Positions 63,528 through 64,000 of a stretch of DNA of 64,000 nucleotides are shown here, piece after piece (positions within the stretch are counted from its first letter, which is position 1; each line of letters opens with the position of its first letter). This DNA comes from Streptomyces sp. TN58 (lineage in GTDB: Bacteria > Actinomycetota > Actinomycetes > Streptomycetales > Streptomycetaceae). The notes beneath the pieces were generated by a model. It saw only the letters and a program-made list of their open reading frames with translations. It was not told the DNA's origin and did no database searches. The translations under genes were made by a program, and so were the position numbers. Location: NCBI RefSeq assembly GCF_001941845.1, contig NZ_CP018870.1, positions 5,028,001-5,092,000 of the forward strand. The letters run 5' to 3'.

Positions 63528-64000
63528 CTGCGGCCCATGCGTACGGTGCGCAGCGCGACGGTGTCCGTGCCGTCACCCGGGATGTGCTGCTCGGGCTCGG
63601 CCACCTCGTAGGGGATCGGCTGGGGCTGCGGCGCGGCCTTCCCCGACTTCGCGGGGGCCGCCGGGCCGGCGGCGGCCGTGCCGCCCTTGTCCTTGCCCTT
63701 GCCGCGCTTCTCGCCGGGCAGCGGTGCGTGCAGCACCGCGCCGAGCACCGTGCCGCCGGCGCCGCTGATGAGTTCGCGGATCCGGATGAGGTCGGTGCGG
63801 TGGATGGCGCGCGGGTCGCAGACGACCAGGACGCCGTCGACGCGGTCGACGAGGGCGAGGGCGTCGGCGTAGGACAGCACGGGCGGTGCGAGTACGACGA
63901 CCGTGGAGTTGGGGGCGTCGGCCTCGGAGATCAGCCGGGTGGCGCGGGCGGAGGTCAGCGCGCGCGGCACGTTGCGCGCCCGGTCGCCCGGGATGAGGTC
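63524..64000 (-). CDS. Polysaccharide co-polymerase / BY-kinase-type ATPase, C-terminal part (5' end outside window)
   Basis: 158 residues visible, reading DLIPGDRARNVPRALTSARA onward. The fold looks like the P-loop ATPase half of Wzz/BY-kinase proteins: VVVLAPPVLSYADALALVDRVDGVLVVCD is the Walker B' region (given in part: DGVLVVCDPR). After the core comes a Lys/Gly- and Ala/Pro-rich linker and a C-terminal segment with few tyrosines, unlike classical tyrosine-cluster kinases. It controls chain length and export in similar loci. Upstream sequence lies beyond 64000. Confidence 0.78.
   Translation of the reverse strand, partial: DLIPGDRARNVPRALTSARATRLISEADAPNSTVVVLAPPVLSYADALALVDRVDGVLVVCDPRAIHRTDLIRIRELISGAGGTVLGAVLHAPLPGEKRGKGKDKGGTAAAGPAAPAKSGKAAPQPQPIPYEVAEPEQHIPGDGTDTVALRTVRMGRR

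Overview
The window is a strongly G+C-rich actinobacterial chromosome segment, almost certainly from a Streptomyces. The evidence is the FilP and Scy polar cytoskeleton genes side by side, a GlgE-pathway operon (glgE-treS-mak-glgB) divergent from glycogen phosphorylase, frequent GTG/TTG starts, and a gene order that, from memory, follows the S. coelicolor SCO5394-SCO5447 block. I see no tRNA, rRNA, CRISPR array, insertion sequence or prophage.

Layout. 1-1.7 kb: ABC-2 exporter (permease cut by the window edge, then the ATPase). 1.8-7.5 kb: filP and the very long repetitive coiled-coil gene scy. 7.6-10.5 kb: short-chain acyl-CoA genes (methylmalonyl-CoA epimerase, thiolase, MeaB GTPase). 10.5-14.7 kb: PepSY secreted protein, MarR regulator, three overlapping AIM24 genes, a DUF3817 membrane protein and a thiamine-binding protein. 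14.8-16.9 kb: SRPBCC/DUF4166/TetR operon under two near-identical palindromes. 16.9-18.7 kb: GH6-like lipoprotein with an altered catalytic residue, then about 600 bp of imperfect GC-rich repeats. 18.7-21 kb: ArsR-like regulator divergent from an MFS exporter. 21-24.5 kb: MarR, second DUF3817, isobutyryl-CoA mutase large subunit (icmA) under a 24-bp perfect palindrome, and a TetR regulator. 24.7-29 kb: YbbN-type thioredoxin/TPR protein and a DUF6230-DUF6114-Pro-rich surface cassette.

29-35.3 kb is a central-carbon block: pyruvate kinase, acetate kinase and phosphotransacetylase on the minus strand, divergent from 6-phosphofructokinase. 35.3-37 kb holds an Xre-type regulator and a MerR-thioredoxin operon. 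37-48 kb is glycogen/trehalose/maltose-1-phosphate metabolism. TreS makes maltose from trehalose, Mak phosphorylates it, GlgE polymerises it, GlgB branches the glucan and GlgP breaks it down.

48.2-64 kb starts with a secreted thermolysin-type protease. It then becomes a cell-surface polysaccharide locus: an initiating sugar-phosphate transferase, GDP-mannose dehydratase and GDP-fucose synthase, a glycosyltransferase, an acyltransferase, a Wzy-like polymerase, a Wzx-like flippase and the 3' end of a Wzz/BY-kinase-type gene that leaves the window. Between them lie a large secreted FN3/LamG protein, a lipoprotein and a small membrane protein.

Across the window about ten genes, several of them regulators, have a TAnnnT hexamer exactly 6-7 nt before the start codon, the geometry of leaderless transcripts. 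Functions are assigned from motifs and family knowledge; no database search was possible.
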